Assembly: GCF_030867095.1 (NCBI RefSeq)
Contig: NC_081826.1
Coordinates: forward strand, 38,604,001-38,668,000
Length of the DNA stretch: 64,000 bases
Direction of reading: 5' to 3'
From: Alligator mississippiensis
Lineage: Eukaryota > Chordata > Crocodylia > Alligatoridae
The translations under genes and the position numbers were made by a program. The notes below the pieces were generated by a model. The model saw only the letters and a list, made by a program, of their open reading frames with translations, made no database searches and had not been told where the DNA came from. Below are positions 48,123 to 58,790 of the stretch, piece by piece; position 1 is the first letter of the stretch; each line of letters starts with the position of its first letter.

Positions 48123-49163
48123 AAGTTCATCACGTATTATTTATGAGAAGTGTAGCAGGGCAACACCATACTATGGGTAGCAGTAGTGCATAGGACAGTG
48201 TCTGCTGCTGACAGCTGTTTTCCTGTAGCCCCCATTCCTGGCTCACTTCACTCACCCCTCAGCCCCGCCCCAGTAACGTTGTTTTTGTATTGTAGTAACA
48301 TTGGGAATGCTGATCAAAGCTGGGCTCCATCACACTGGGATTAGTACTGCAATGTGAAAACACAGCCATAGCCTAGGAAGCCTGCAGTCTAAGGATGTGA
48401 ACTGGATGGTGTGGTGAGGAAGACAATTAGCTATACTTTTATTTGTAAGAAAAGATGTTGACAACCCTCTGCTGCTTTACCCTCCATTATTAATTGGCAG
48501 GTATTTTTTAGGCATTGCAAAAGATGGTTGGTGTTTGTTCCCTTGCAAAATTTGAGATTGGCAATGGGTCTTCCAGTTATTAATGTAAATTAGCAGGATA
48601 CTACTGTGTGCCTGTGCGGTGTATAGAAACAAAGCAGTAGTGTTTTAGTCCACTTTCATCAGCGGACAGGAAAAGCAACTAGAACTTAAGACTGTTCTCT
48701 GTCATGTCTGGTAGGAGGGGCTGGAGCATCACCAGGCTTGGATCCAGAGGGCTGTGGCAGTGCAGTCATACACCCTTTTCACTGCTGCTACTGCTGTCCC
48801 TGACTTACCTGGTGTCTAGGGGACAGCAGCAGCCCTTCTAAAATAGCAGGTCTTCTTCATTCAAGGTTGAAACATTGTCGGTACGATGTGAGCATGCATG
48901 CATTCTTGGTGTGTCTGTTCAATCAGTCTGGCACCTCTTAACAGACAAGTTAAATGCACTTTCGATTCTACAAGCTGAAGCATAAATGCTAAACAGGTAT
49001 CTTCAGCATAGGTTGCAAGCATTAAATAAGAGAGCAAGCACATGTGAAGTGGTGGTCTTGTCTGTATTTGATTCAAGTACAAAATATAGAAGTTATTTTT
49101 ATATGTACAAAAGTTTTACTTTACTGTAATTAGTGCTTCTGCATGCAATTCATAGCTCTACAA
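48123..49163. other. Non-coding stretch, nothing recognised
   Basis: No exon, RNA gene or bounded repeat identified. Confidence 0.45.
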
Positions 49164-49464
49164 TGGTTACGTGCACATGAGCATGGACATATGGTTCCCC
49201 AGGTACAAGTAGGGGCAGCCTGGTTCCATTTTTGAGTGGCATGTGCTGTTCTGCTCCACCCTCTTGCCCCCCTTTGCCCCCTGTGGGTTTTTTTTGATAT
49301 CCAGGGGTTTTTTGATATCCAGGGGTAAAAAAAAACCATGGGGAAAAAAAAGCGATGTAGCGCTCCCTTGCAGTGCAGAGAACATCTGAATGTGCAGTGT
49401 GTGATGTCACAGATGTGTTTGTGGCACCACATACCACCTGGCTGTGCTCATCTGGACATGGCTA
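49164..49464. mobile_element. PIF/Harbinger-like MITE, copy 3 (internally deleted)
   Basis: Left end TGGTTACGTGCACATGAG and right end CTCATCTGGACATGGCTA are the worn family termini. At about 300 bp it is shorter than copies 1, 2 and 4. It contains a duplicated GGATATCCAGGGG-like segment near 49298-49325. Confidence 0.65.
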
Positions 49465-50586
49465 ATGTGTGCAAGAATGGGGCATTTTTCACTTGCTTTT
49501 AAAATAGAATACTCTTGAGGGCCTAGCACACAGTTTTAATGGTGGAATGAAGACTAATGGTTAAATCTTGGCAGTAGACATTGAATTTAAAGGTCTTTTA
49601 GAACTTGTTATGTTATCCTTAACTCCTTTATTTTTCTTGGTTTTGGAAATGGTTTGCCATTACAGTATACAGAAAAAAGTACCATGGCTCTGGAAGTGTA
49701 GTCATTCTGTTCTCTTTTAGATCACCTTGTATATGTGAGGAAACACTTATTCTTACATAATTTCTAAAATAATGGGCTTTAAATATTAACTCATTGAGTA
49801 ACTTCTAAAAATAAAAAATTGTTGGTCTGGTTTCTGGTATGTAGATAGGCTTTGAAAGTTTTTCCTTTGACTTCAAATTGATATCAACTTAATTACAAAT
49901 GCTGTTTTATAATATAGTTAAAAGCTAGAGTTTTAAGACTTTGCAGTTGGATAGCAGGATCTTTAATTCTTAGGGTTATTAGCTCCACGTGGCAGGAAAA
50001 AATATTTAAAAATCTGGGATGTATCAAAATCTTGAAGGTTCTTCCAGTATTCAAAACATGTAACATACAGCAGTGATTCCCCAAGAATTCATTTGGTTTT
50101 TCTGCTTTATCTGGCAATAATATGGTTAGGTTACATCAAAACTAAACTAACTTTAGGTATAACCAAGGGGGAAAAAACCCAAAAAGCCAAGTCTTGGTGG
50201 AAGCTGGGCAAAAATTTGGTACGGTATAAGCAACTGTCATGAGACGAAAGTCCAGGACTTTTCCCTACGAAAGTCCAGCACGTCAGAAAGCTGAAAAGAT
50301 AATGCAAGTTAACTGTCAGTGTCCTTGCTAGCGTTTTGCAAATTCACAGAGTTTGATGCAGGTTATTTAAATTTTATAAATGATATTTATTTTGTGAGTG
50401 AGAACTGAACAATCACAGACGAGATGAGAAGGGCTCCTGTTACACATCATAATAATATGGTATCTTCTTTCCCATGTCTGAAAAAAATAAGTTAGTCTGC
50501 TCCTGGCCTTTTCAGTTTCTTAGCAGTAGAACCTCTGTAGCTTGTCTACTTGGTGGGTTTCCCAAATGGAGTTTTGGCTGTATGAA
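49465..50586. other. Non-coding stretch, nothing recognised
   Basis: AT-rich; no supported gene. Confidence 0.5.
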
Positions 50587-50641
50587 TCAATACTGTTGAT
50601 CCCTCCTAAAGAACACCTTAGGAGGGGTCAACAGTATTGAT
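50586..50641. repeat. 24-bp-arm near-perfect hairpin
   Basis: Left arm 50586-50609 pairs with right arm 50618-50641 with a single A/G change, which would be a G-U wobble in one RNA orientation; the loop AGAACACC is 8 nt. The size fits a small hairpin RNA precursor or a very short palindromic element, but there is no expression evidence. Confidence 0.85.
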
Positions 50642-51994
50642 GCTTTCAGTCTGAGATGGCAGCTTGTCTTGAGAAGTTTGTCATTCAAAAAACCATCCTT
50701 CCTTGGTACAGCTAAACAATTTCATCGTGTTTCAACTTCTTGAGGTTTATTATTAAAGTCTGATTCATTTCCTGTTTTTCTGTTAATGTACTGGCAAAAG
50801 ACAGACAAGTTCTTCAACTGCTTTTTTATTATTATTTTTAAATGAACCAAAATTGTAACTTTTATATCAAAATAGTTGATATAGTTACGAAAATAGTTGA
50901 ACAGGACTTTTAAATGAGAAAAACTAACTTTCAACTTTTACCTCCCCAGTCCAATTGTTGTACCCTTCCAGTTTCCTTTCTCTTAATTCTTCAGCTGATT
51001 TGTATTCACCACAGTCAGGCCTCTTCCCCACCTGGTCCCAGGCTTCCTTTTTTGTTCCTTGTTTGTCTGTTTTCCCAGTAAATCCTACTTTTCTTTCCCT
51101 GCACTCCAGCAGATTAGTCTTCTCTGCCCCTTTCCTCCTTTTCCCCTTTGGCACTTAGTCCAACATCTTGGCTCTCCTTTGTTTCTTATTCAGTCTGTTC
51201 TTCCTGTCTCTCTGACTGGTTTCCATTCCACACCCTCAGCTCTTGCGCTGCTGAGACACTCCCATTCTCTCCTTTTCCCCCAGCTCACAGTCTCTGTTTT
51301 GTCTCCTGTGGGTGCTAGATCCCAGTTTTCAATCTATTATTTCCATCACCTTTCTCTTGTAGGAATGGCTTTTGTCTTGTCTGTGTTTGAATCTCTTAGC
51401 CTCCTAAGCACAGGAGGGACCATCTGGGTAGGGAGAAGTCATAATATTTGAAATGCTTCAAAGTGCAGCTGCATTCCAGAGCACATCAAAAACAGAGTGC
51501 TTCAGTCTGGGACATATGTACTGCCCTTCCCTTCCCCAGCTGAAATGCATCAAATTCACTGTGGCTGCATGCAGCAGCTCATGCAGCAGCATGCCTTCCA
51601 ACTGTCCAGCACAGGCCAAATAGGAAAATGCTGCATCCTGTGACTCCACTCGCCCTTACTCCCACCATGCTTCTCCCAGTTCTGGTGGGGGAGGTTCTCT
51701 GGGAAAGTGGAGATGGAGCACACAGGAGCACTCTGCACCCCAAAGTCTTCTGAGGGCTGCTGCATCCTGCAGCTTGGCTCTCCCTCTTGCCCAGGGGGGC
51801 CAAGTGGGAAATGGAGCTGACTGTTAGTGAACAGTCTACTGTCTGTTTTGCCCCAGAACAGGTATACAGGATTTTTCCTGAAAAAACAAAAGCTGGAACA
51901 TTCTCATGCATCCAAAATCTTTGGCGAATTCAGCCGTTAAAATATATGGGCCAAATCCCATTGCACGCTGAGCATGTGCAAACTATGATCCTTC

Positions 51995-52025
<31 letters not shown>

Positions 52026-52685
52026 AAAGTTTTTAACTTGTACAGATTTACATAGGGTTGGAAAACAGCACACACCTGACACAAGTATCCCTCTGCCCTG
52101 GGCTTTCCAACTGGAAGTTGTCCAGCTGGGGTTATACTGTGGCCCACAGGGTGGAGACTTGCTGATATGGCTGCTGGAGCTGCTGCACTGATGCAGCTCT
52201 AGAATCCAGAAGGTGAATGCATCCATGGCTTACCCCCACATCCCTTTGTCCACTACAGAATTTGGGGTCTTTAGATGCCGCTGGTGAGTCACATTTGCGG
52301 GGGAGCGGAGGGGGAAGAGGAGCCAAGCAGCAGCAGCATTTACTCCCTGGGTTCCTGAGCCATGCTAATCTAGTGGCTTCAGCAGCTGTGTTGATGGGCC
52401 ACTGTCCTGCCATTAAAGGTCTGTTATCTATCTCGTGGGGCCAGATAAATTGGACAACCCTGCCCCTGCCAAGCTTCAAGTTCTTCATACTACTAGACTT
52501 TGGAACTTTTCTAAATGAAAGTTGTTGAAATTTAATAGTGGAAAAACGTTGTTTTGCCCTGAGCTTCCTTATCACAAATCATATAGCTGAAACTTTTATA
52601 AAAAATAAATCAGTTGGCACCAGATACTTGGCATAGAAAATTTAAGCCCAAAGAAGTTAAAGTTTGACAGATTTATAAGATGAAC
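50642..52685. other. Non-coding stretch with pyrimidine-rich and poly-C segments
   Basis: 50950-51330 is C/T-rich on the plus strand. A run of 22 C (51994-52015) followed by 13 A lies further on. Frames here are compositional. Confidence 0.45.
51994..52028 (+). repeat. Poly-C/poly-A tract (C22A13)
   Basis: Twenty-two C followed directly by thirteen A; length may be unreliable in assembly. Confidence 0.9.
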
Positions 52686-52689
52686 ACAG

Positions 52690-53115
52690 GTTATATAATG
52701 GGGAGTTTTAGGTACCATTTACTAATAAACTGGACTGTTGCCTCTTCCCCTTTATTTATAATTTATTTAGAGGGCAGATTAGGGATTACTATTCTCATTG
52801 TCTGGTATCACAAGAGCAATGGGGCATTCATTGAAGTTAAAAAGGGGACAAATTCAGAAGCAGTTAAGAGAATTTGTCTTTCTGTACAATGTTCAGACTC
52901 TTGAACTTAATGCTGCAGGAAGTTACCAAAGCCAAGCATTCAGCAAGTTTAAAAAAAGATAGGAGAATCATATGTTGAGGGCAAATTATTCTACATCTGC
53001 CTATTGAACAGTTCTTTATTTCTTTCTCTGAAATATTTGGCACTCATGTCCTGTGGAGACAGGAAACTGGGCCCTGAGTCTGATCCAGAATGGCAAGTTT
53101 TATGTTTCTATGAAT
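52690..53115 (+). mobile_element. Old CR1/L3-like LINE 3' end
   Basis: The end reads GGAGACAGGAAACTGGGCCC, TGAGTCTGATCCAGAATGGC and TTATGTTTCTATGA, which parallels the ancient L3/CR1 tail (dirty version of gacagg..actgg.c....tgatccag.atgg). The upstream part (GTTCAGACTCTTGAACTTAA) is also in the expected order. Strongly diverged, no frame. Confidence 0.55.
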
Positions 53116-53931
53116 TTTTGTGATTTTTTGAAATTTATAAATTCTTTAGGATATAGATCAGGCATGTCAAACTCCCTTGACCGTTTCCCTCCTACCTCTG
53201 CCCCCTGCCTAAGGCCAAATTTGGACCATGGAGTTCCTTATGGGTAGGATTCAGACTGCCAGGAGCTTTGTGGGCTGAATCTGGACTCGCCTCTGGTGGC
53301 AGGGCAAGTGGCCGTAATAGTAGAGTGAAGGGTGTCAGGGAGCCACAGGTTAATGCAGCCTATATGTGTCCTCAGCTAGGCTTTGTACGCTGGAATTTGG
53401 CAGCAGACTTCTCCTGCACTTGCCCTGTCTTCACATTCTTGGACCGTTCCAGGAGGCCTCTGGGCTGGGTGAAATGGTTCTGTAAACCATATATTTTGCA
53501 CCCATTGTATGATCATTATTCAGAAAACATTAAACTTCTTAGCAATCACTGGCAAGTTGCAGTCTATATACATTGTGAGATGTATATTTCTATTGGACTT
53601 GGAACACTTGCGTAGAATCTAATAATGTATTTGAACAACTAAATCTCAAAGGTGAGCAAAAATATCAAATTGCACCCCCTTCAAGAAAATGCCACAGGAG
53701 TTGTAAAGAAAATAATTCTTCCCCTACCAGATCTGATAGGTCTTGACAGCGTCCCAAGGGTTCCTAATGATGTAATGACATCTCTCTCTACTACATAGTT
53801 GGATTAGGAAACAATTATAGAAGTTAAGATTATTTATAGAATATAATCAGATGAAGAAATTGCTCAGAAATGTTATTTTTCCTTAAATAAACTTAATCTT
53901 ATGTTATTTTAATATGTACATCTCTTTAGAC

Positions 53932-54158
53932 CAGGGTAGGCAACCCACAGCATGGGTGCCAGAATGTGGCGCGCACAGGCATTTTGCTTGGCATGTGTGC
54001 CTCAGGGTGGATGGCAGGAAGGGGGCTGGGGCCGCACTTCCACAACAAGGACGGGCCCCTCATGGCTCCCCTGCCGTCTGCCCCTGGCATGCCAACATCT
54101 TACAAGTCAAGGTTGCAGGTGTTTTTGGCACTCTGCCTAAAAATGTTGCTGACCCCTG
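53932..54158. mobile_element. hAT MITE with perfect 8-bp duplication
   Basis: The 227-bp element begins CAGGGTAGGCAACC and ends GTTGCTGACCCCTG, bracketed by identical CTTTAGAC copies (53924-53931 and 54159-54166). Intact duplications suggest a fairly recent insertion. Related to the copy at 17.49-17.80 kb. No coding content. Confidence 0.92.
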
Positions 54159-54166
54159 CTTTAGAC

Positions 54167-55097
54167 TTTAGTAACTCATCTGGGTCGTAGCACAGCAGGT
54201 TTGCTCTTGCTAGCATTTTTTTTTCTCTTCAGTAAGTCCTTTCCCCTCCACCCCCCAAGAAGTGTGAACAGTAAGGTAATTTTACAAATCTGTCTTTACT
54301 TTCTAATATTATACATCATCTCTACAGTTTAAAATATACTGTATTGTATGAAGAAAGTGTAACTGAATTTAAAAAAAACCTTTTTTCATAATGATAAGAC
54401 CCAAACTATACAAAATTTCACCTAATGTGGGGGAAGAGCCTTAAAAAGCCTTGTATAAATAATTGGTTTACTGCAAGCTAATTGAATAAGTAATATTTAC
54501 TTTACAGATCTTGGAAAATTATATTTTTTTATCAAGGTTTTTGCCTTCCTTAACGAAAGGATCTTTTGAGGGTTGGGAAGAGATTTGGTGTTGAATGACA
54601 TTAAGTTCTTCCAGACTACCATTAAAGCAAAATTCCTTGCTGAGAGAGCTCCGTCTGGGCTTATTCTCTGGTGATGTTAATAGTACAGGTTGATGTTCAA
54701 CTATAGCAAATGTGATTCAGAAAAAGAAATATCTTTTTGTACCTGGAAAAAAATATACTAGAGGTTTTTGAGAGAATATTGTGTGTGAGTGAGGAAGAGA
54801 GTTGAAATTAGTAATGGTATGTCATAAGCTTCTGATTTTTCTCTTGAAGTCATGCAGTTGTCCTTATAGAAGTCCTTTAAGGGTAACTGTTGCCACTGGA
54901 CTAGGACTTGAGAGAACTTGATTCGGAGAGTGATTTTTTTTCTCCTGCCAGTTACTCAAGTTACTTTGGGTAAATTGCATAATGTAGCTGCCCCAATTCC
55001 CATCTGTAAAATAGCAATAATGCTTCCTTTATCCTACTTTTTTATAATGTTTTGTCTATTTTAAACTATATTGGGTAAGGACTGTCCTACTATGTGG
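54167..55097. other. Non-coding stretch, nothing recognised
   Basis: AT-rich; no supported gene or bounded repeat. Confidence 0.5.
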
Positions 55098-55170
55098 CAG
55101 TAAGCAGGGGTCTGAACCCAATGATCTCATGAGGTCCCTTTCAGCCCTAAACTTCTATGAATCTGTGAAT
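55098..55170 (+). mobile_element. CR1 3'-tail relic
   Basis: AGCAGGGGTCTGAACCCAAT, GATCTCATGAGGTCCCTTTC and TTCTATGAATCTGTGAAT are the terminal ~70 bp of CR1, severely 5'-truncated. Confidence 0.7.
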
Positions 55171-55314
55171 AATAAATTAGCATGTGTAATATTGTAAATT
55201 GGGGGATATATATAGCAAACAACTATCACTGACTCCTATGATTAGGTTCCTTTTCACTTCCCGTTACAAGACCCTGTTTTATTTGAGCATAACTTTAACC
55301 AAACTTTAACACTA

Positions 55315-55692
55315 AGGACAGACATTACATATAAACTGGATTAAGTGATCAAACTGGTTTAAACCTTTAAGAGAACAGACATTCAGGTCACATAAACCAG
55401 TTTGAAAATGGCTGAAATCAGTTTAAGATAAACCCGGTTGAATGTAGTAGTATCGGACTTAACTGATGTGGTTCAAACCAGTTCATGCAACATTTGTCCC
55501 AAAAAAGGAAAGGGGTTAAGTTAAACACCTTCCTAGTTTAACTTAAACCAGAGTCCCCCAGCATCCCAAGATGCTCAGCAGCCCTGAGTGTGGGGCTTTC
55601 TGCTCCAGAGAGCTAGGCCAGCCCGGCCCCTCTGCTCCCTGGCTGGAGCTCCGGCAGAAACAGCAAGCACGGGGGCATTTGCCTGGCTTCCT

Positions 55693-55727
<35 letters not shown>

Positions 55728-56339
55728 CTCAAGCAGGGATTCCTCCCTCCCCTCTCCCACATCACAGACATAGCCAGCATGTGGTATGCTAACTAATGCT
55801 GAGAGGTGTCTGTGTAAGGCAGACAGGACAGTGTCTGCTTAGGGCTTTTTGAAGCTAATCTGCAGGTAGCTGGTAATGTCCCTTCCTTCCTTTTTTTGGA
55901 AAAAGTTGTTTAAGAAGAGCTTGAACTAATGAGGGAGGCTTTTGTTTGCTTGATGGGCTGATAAATGCTCTTCCCTGCTGTGTAAGTAAATGCTGTGCAT
56001 TTACACACCAAGGGAGCCCTGTTGGCTCCCTTGCTGGTCAGGAGCAGCGAGGTGTGTGTGTGGGGGGGGGGAACGGACCCCTCCTTAATCAGATCATCCT
56101 GCTGGGGCCTGACTATATCCCCCCTCAGCTCAGCTCAGCTCAGCTCTGCTCAGAATTGTGGAAGGGCAGGGAGAGCTGCTCTAGCACCCCCTGGCTTCTA
56201 GCTTGAGCTGTTGCAGGTATGTGCCTGCATTTTTTCAGTCCAGAGGGGATGTCTATATGGTTACAAATCAGTTCAGCCTAGCCAGGTTAGACTAACCTGC
56301 AAAGATTGAATCAGTTCAGGCTTTTTGGATGTCTGTCCT
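55315..56339. mobile_element. TIR DNA transposon of unknown superfamily
   Basis: AGGACAGACAT at 55315 is repeated inverted as ATGTCTGTCCT ending at 56339, and partial similarity continues inward through AAACTGG/CAGTTC words. The interior is rich in alternating AAACCAGTTT and AAACTGGTTT motifs (55335-55560), then GC-rich with a 30-C run (55697-55726) and a CAGCT pentamer run (about 56118-56143). No transposase and no convincing target duplication. The CACTA immediately left of the repeat hints at a CACTA-type end but the right end does not match. Confidence 0.5.
55697..55726 (+). repeat. Poly-C tract (30 C)
   Basis: The longest homopolymer in the window; frames through it give poly-Pro or poly-Gly artefacts. 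Confidence 0.9.
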
Positions 56340-56444
56340 GAGCCTGTTTGGGGTGAAAATATTTACGTTGGTACCTGCCTCTGGTTGATTTTATTTTTTT
56401 TTAAGTTTGAGTAAAATTAGTTCCTGAGAGAATAAGATGGATGT

Positions 56445-57150
56445 CCAGGCTGTCAGAGGTGCTGCATTAAGGTCACTGTCTCACTTCCAGGTCTGGGTTC
56501 AAATTCCACTACTGACAGACAATTCCTTGGCTGGCCAGCAGGTTTGAAGGTTTGGAGAGGTCAGTAGTTCCCTTGCTTCTGGTTTTTGCATCTGCTGTAG
56601 GCCACCAAGCCAAGAGGAGGTGGACTAGGCTTTATTTAAACAATTGATGAAAGGTTCTAAATTGCAGAACCTGTTGTGGCATCTGCTGGGAGGGAAATAC
56701 AGTATTGCATGAGCAGTACAGCAAATTGTTGGAGTATGTTGGGTATAACTTTTTGATGCAGGTGGTAGAGAGACTAGCCAGGGGGGAAACTCTTTTCAGC
56801 TTGCTGCTCCCAAATGAGGAGGAATTGATTGAGAATGTGAAAGTGGAAGGTAACCTGGGTGTTAGCGATCATGAAATTAGATAAGAGTTTAAAATCCTAA
56901 GGGAAGGAAGGAGAGCAGTGGAATAAGGATACTGGGTTTCATAAAAGTAGACTTTAACAAACTCAAGGAACTGGTAGGCCATCAAATTTTAGGGGGAAAG
57001 TAGTCCAGGAGAACTAGCTATACTCTAAAGAGGCCTTTTTAAGGGTGCAGGGGCAAGCTATCCCAATGTGACAGAAGAATGGAAAGTGAGAGAGACAGAG
57101 GCCAGCTTTGCTAGACAGTAATCTCAATGAGTTGGAACTTGGAAAAGGTG
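56445..57150 (+). mobile_element. Old SINE/LINE relics (tRNA-like B box, CR1-like endonuclease)
   Basis: GGGTTCAAATTCC near 56508 matches a tRNA-type B box, suggesting a tRNA-derived SINE head. From about 56740 the sequence decays from CR1/L3 ORF2: VEGNLGVSDHEIR can be read at about 56848-56886, the SDH motif of the endonuclease, followed by worn downstream sequence. Boundaries are soft. Confidence 0.4.
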
Positions 57151-57592
57151 TCCTATAAAAAGTGTAACCTTTGTCATAGTATTAGCGACTTTCATTTAGC
57201 CCATGAGGCTGAATGATTTGGACTGTTGTGGCTGATTTGTTGAGAAGTGTCAAAGTCTCTGCTTTGAAACATAGGCTTAAAATTTAATGGAGGTGTTGCT
57301 CTGTGGTTAGTTAGCACCCGTTGTCACAAATTTAGCAGAATGATAAGCCTCAAACATTGCTGTTTTGAATATGCTCAGTAGCATGTTATTGGGATATAGG
57401 AGCTAAATTCTTTGATTGTATTTAATTTTGTAATCAATTCTTTGATTGACTGACCATGCTCTGGCATGGGTATTGGGAGGAGGCCTACTCAGGTTCTATA
57501 GATTAAGAACTGCAGTGATGCTGGACACTAGAATTGAAAGCAGGGGATACTGTCTGTATCCTTTAGTTCCTGCCCTTTACTCTTGTATAGGC

Positions 57593-57876
57593 CAGGGGTT
57601 AGAAACTTTTTGCTACAGCAAGCCTGAGCTTTCTACCTTGCTTCTTGCCCTGGGCTGCAAATCTCTGCCCCTGGAGACTCTGCGCAGATTCCTGGCCCCT
57701 CTGCAGTGAAGATAAGCTCAGGTGGCGAGAGCATCAGAGAGGACTGGAGAGGGGACCAGCGGCTCAGCAGAGCTGCATGTGGCCCAATCTGTTAGACTGG
57801 GTCAGACCTTACCAGGACATATCCAGACTTTTTCAAGTCCAGATTTGGCCCATGGGCTGTAGGTTGCTGACTCCCC
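57593..57876. mobile_element. hAT MITE
   Basis: Begins CAGGGGTTAGAAAC and ends GGTTGCTGACTCCCC, with flanks gtataggc (57585-57592) and gtctagac (57877-57884) sharing six of eight bases. Inner text GATTTGGCCCATGGGCTGTA is typical of this MITE group. No transposase. Confidence 0.75.
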
Positions 57877-58157
57877 GTCTAGACAGTGAGGAGAAAGTAG
57901 CAACAGCCTGAATCAAATTCAGAGAGAAGAGGTGGGATGAATCTGTATGTTTCACACCCCTGAAACATATGATCATTTAGGACCTTTTCCCTGTGATACC
58001 TGCCTTGTTCAGTGGAAAATGGCACTCTGGGTTTGTGTAGTAAGAGGCTGTTGTCTCTAAGATCTCTGCCTAATTTATTGCAACAGTTGATGGATATATA
58101 ATAAATGAGGCAGGGGAAGAGAAGGATCGGCTTGCGGATGTGACAATTCTGCCCAGT

Positions 58158-58200
58158 TTCATAGATTTCATAGACATTAGGGCTGGAAGGGACCTTCTTG
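58158..58200 (-). mobile_element. CR1 3'-tail relic, minus strand
   Basis: TTTCATAGATTTCATAGACA and TTAGGGCTGGAAGGGACCTT are the complement of the CR1 terminus, here with two copies of the terminal octamer. Confidence 0.65.
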
Positions 58201-58295
58201 AATTGGATTATGTGTTCTATTTACTTTTTCTTCCATGGTATTCATATATGATGCTAGTGAAATCACTTAGATTTGACACACATCACCACTAACTG

Positions 58296-58790
58296 GGGCC
58301 ATGTCCAGACTAGTACAGCTGTGCAGTATGTGGCTGCGCAGATGTATCTGTGGTGCCACATACTGCACGTTCATTTGTTTTCTGCGCTGCTTATGCGTGT
58401 GCTGCTCTGCTTTTTTTTTCTCTGCGGGTTTTTTTGACCCCTCAATATTCAGTCATTAAAAAACCTTTGGAGAAAAAAAATGGAGCAGCGCATGGACAGG
58501 CAGTGCGCGCTGCTCAAAAGCAGACCTAGACTGCTTGGAGCCACGCTGCAGCTACTAGCCAGGCTCTGTATAGCAGAGTCACTGCTGCAGCCTGGGAGGG
58601 CCCCAGGTAAGGCTGCTGTGGCCAGCCCAGTGCTGGCCCCAACCTCCCCTAGTACCCCCATGGTAACTTGCTGCGTGCCAGAGTGTGCGTGGCATAGGCA
58701 TTTCCCAGGGACAAGTAGTGGTGGTGTAAGGTGAGCTGCTGCTAGTTGTCCCCAGGGAACCAAACATCCACACATGTCTGGACACAGCCA
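58296..58790. mobile_element. PIF/Harbinger-like MITE, copy 4
   Basis: Left GGGGCCATGTCCAGACTAG and right ATGTCTGGACACAGCCA are the family ends. The interior matches copy 1 in the same orientation, with GCAGTATGTGGC, a T run near 58410-58440, and CCCAGGTAAGGCTGCTG. The TTA duplication is not preserved. Confidence 0.7.

Noticed and set aside
56118..56143. CAGCT pentamer run resembling immunoglobulin switch-region words
   Set aside because: Only about five units inside a DNA transposon; switch regions are kilobases long and lie near constant-region exons, absent here.
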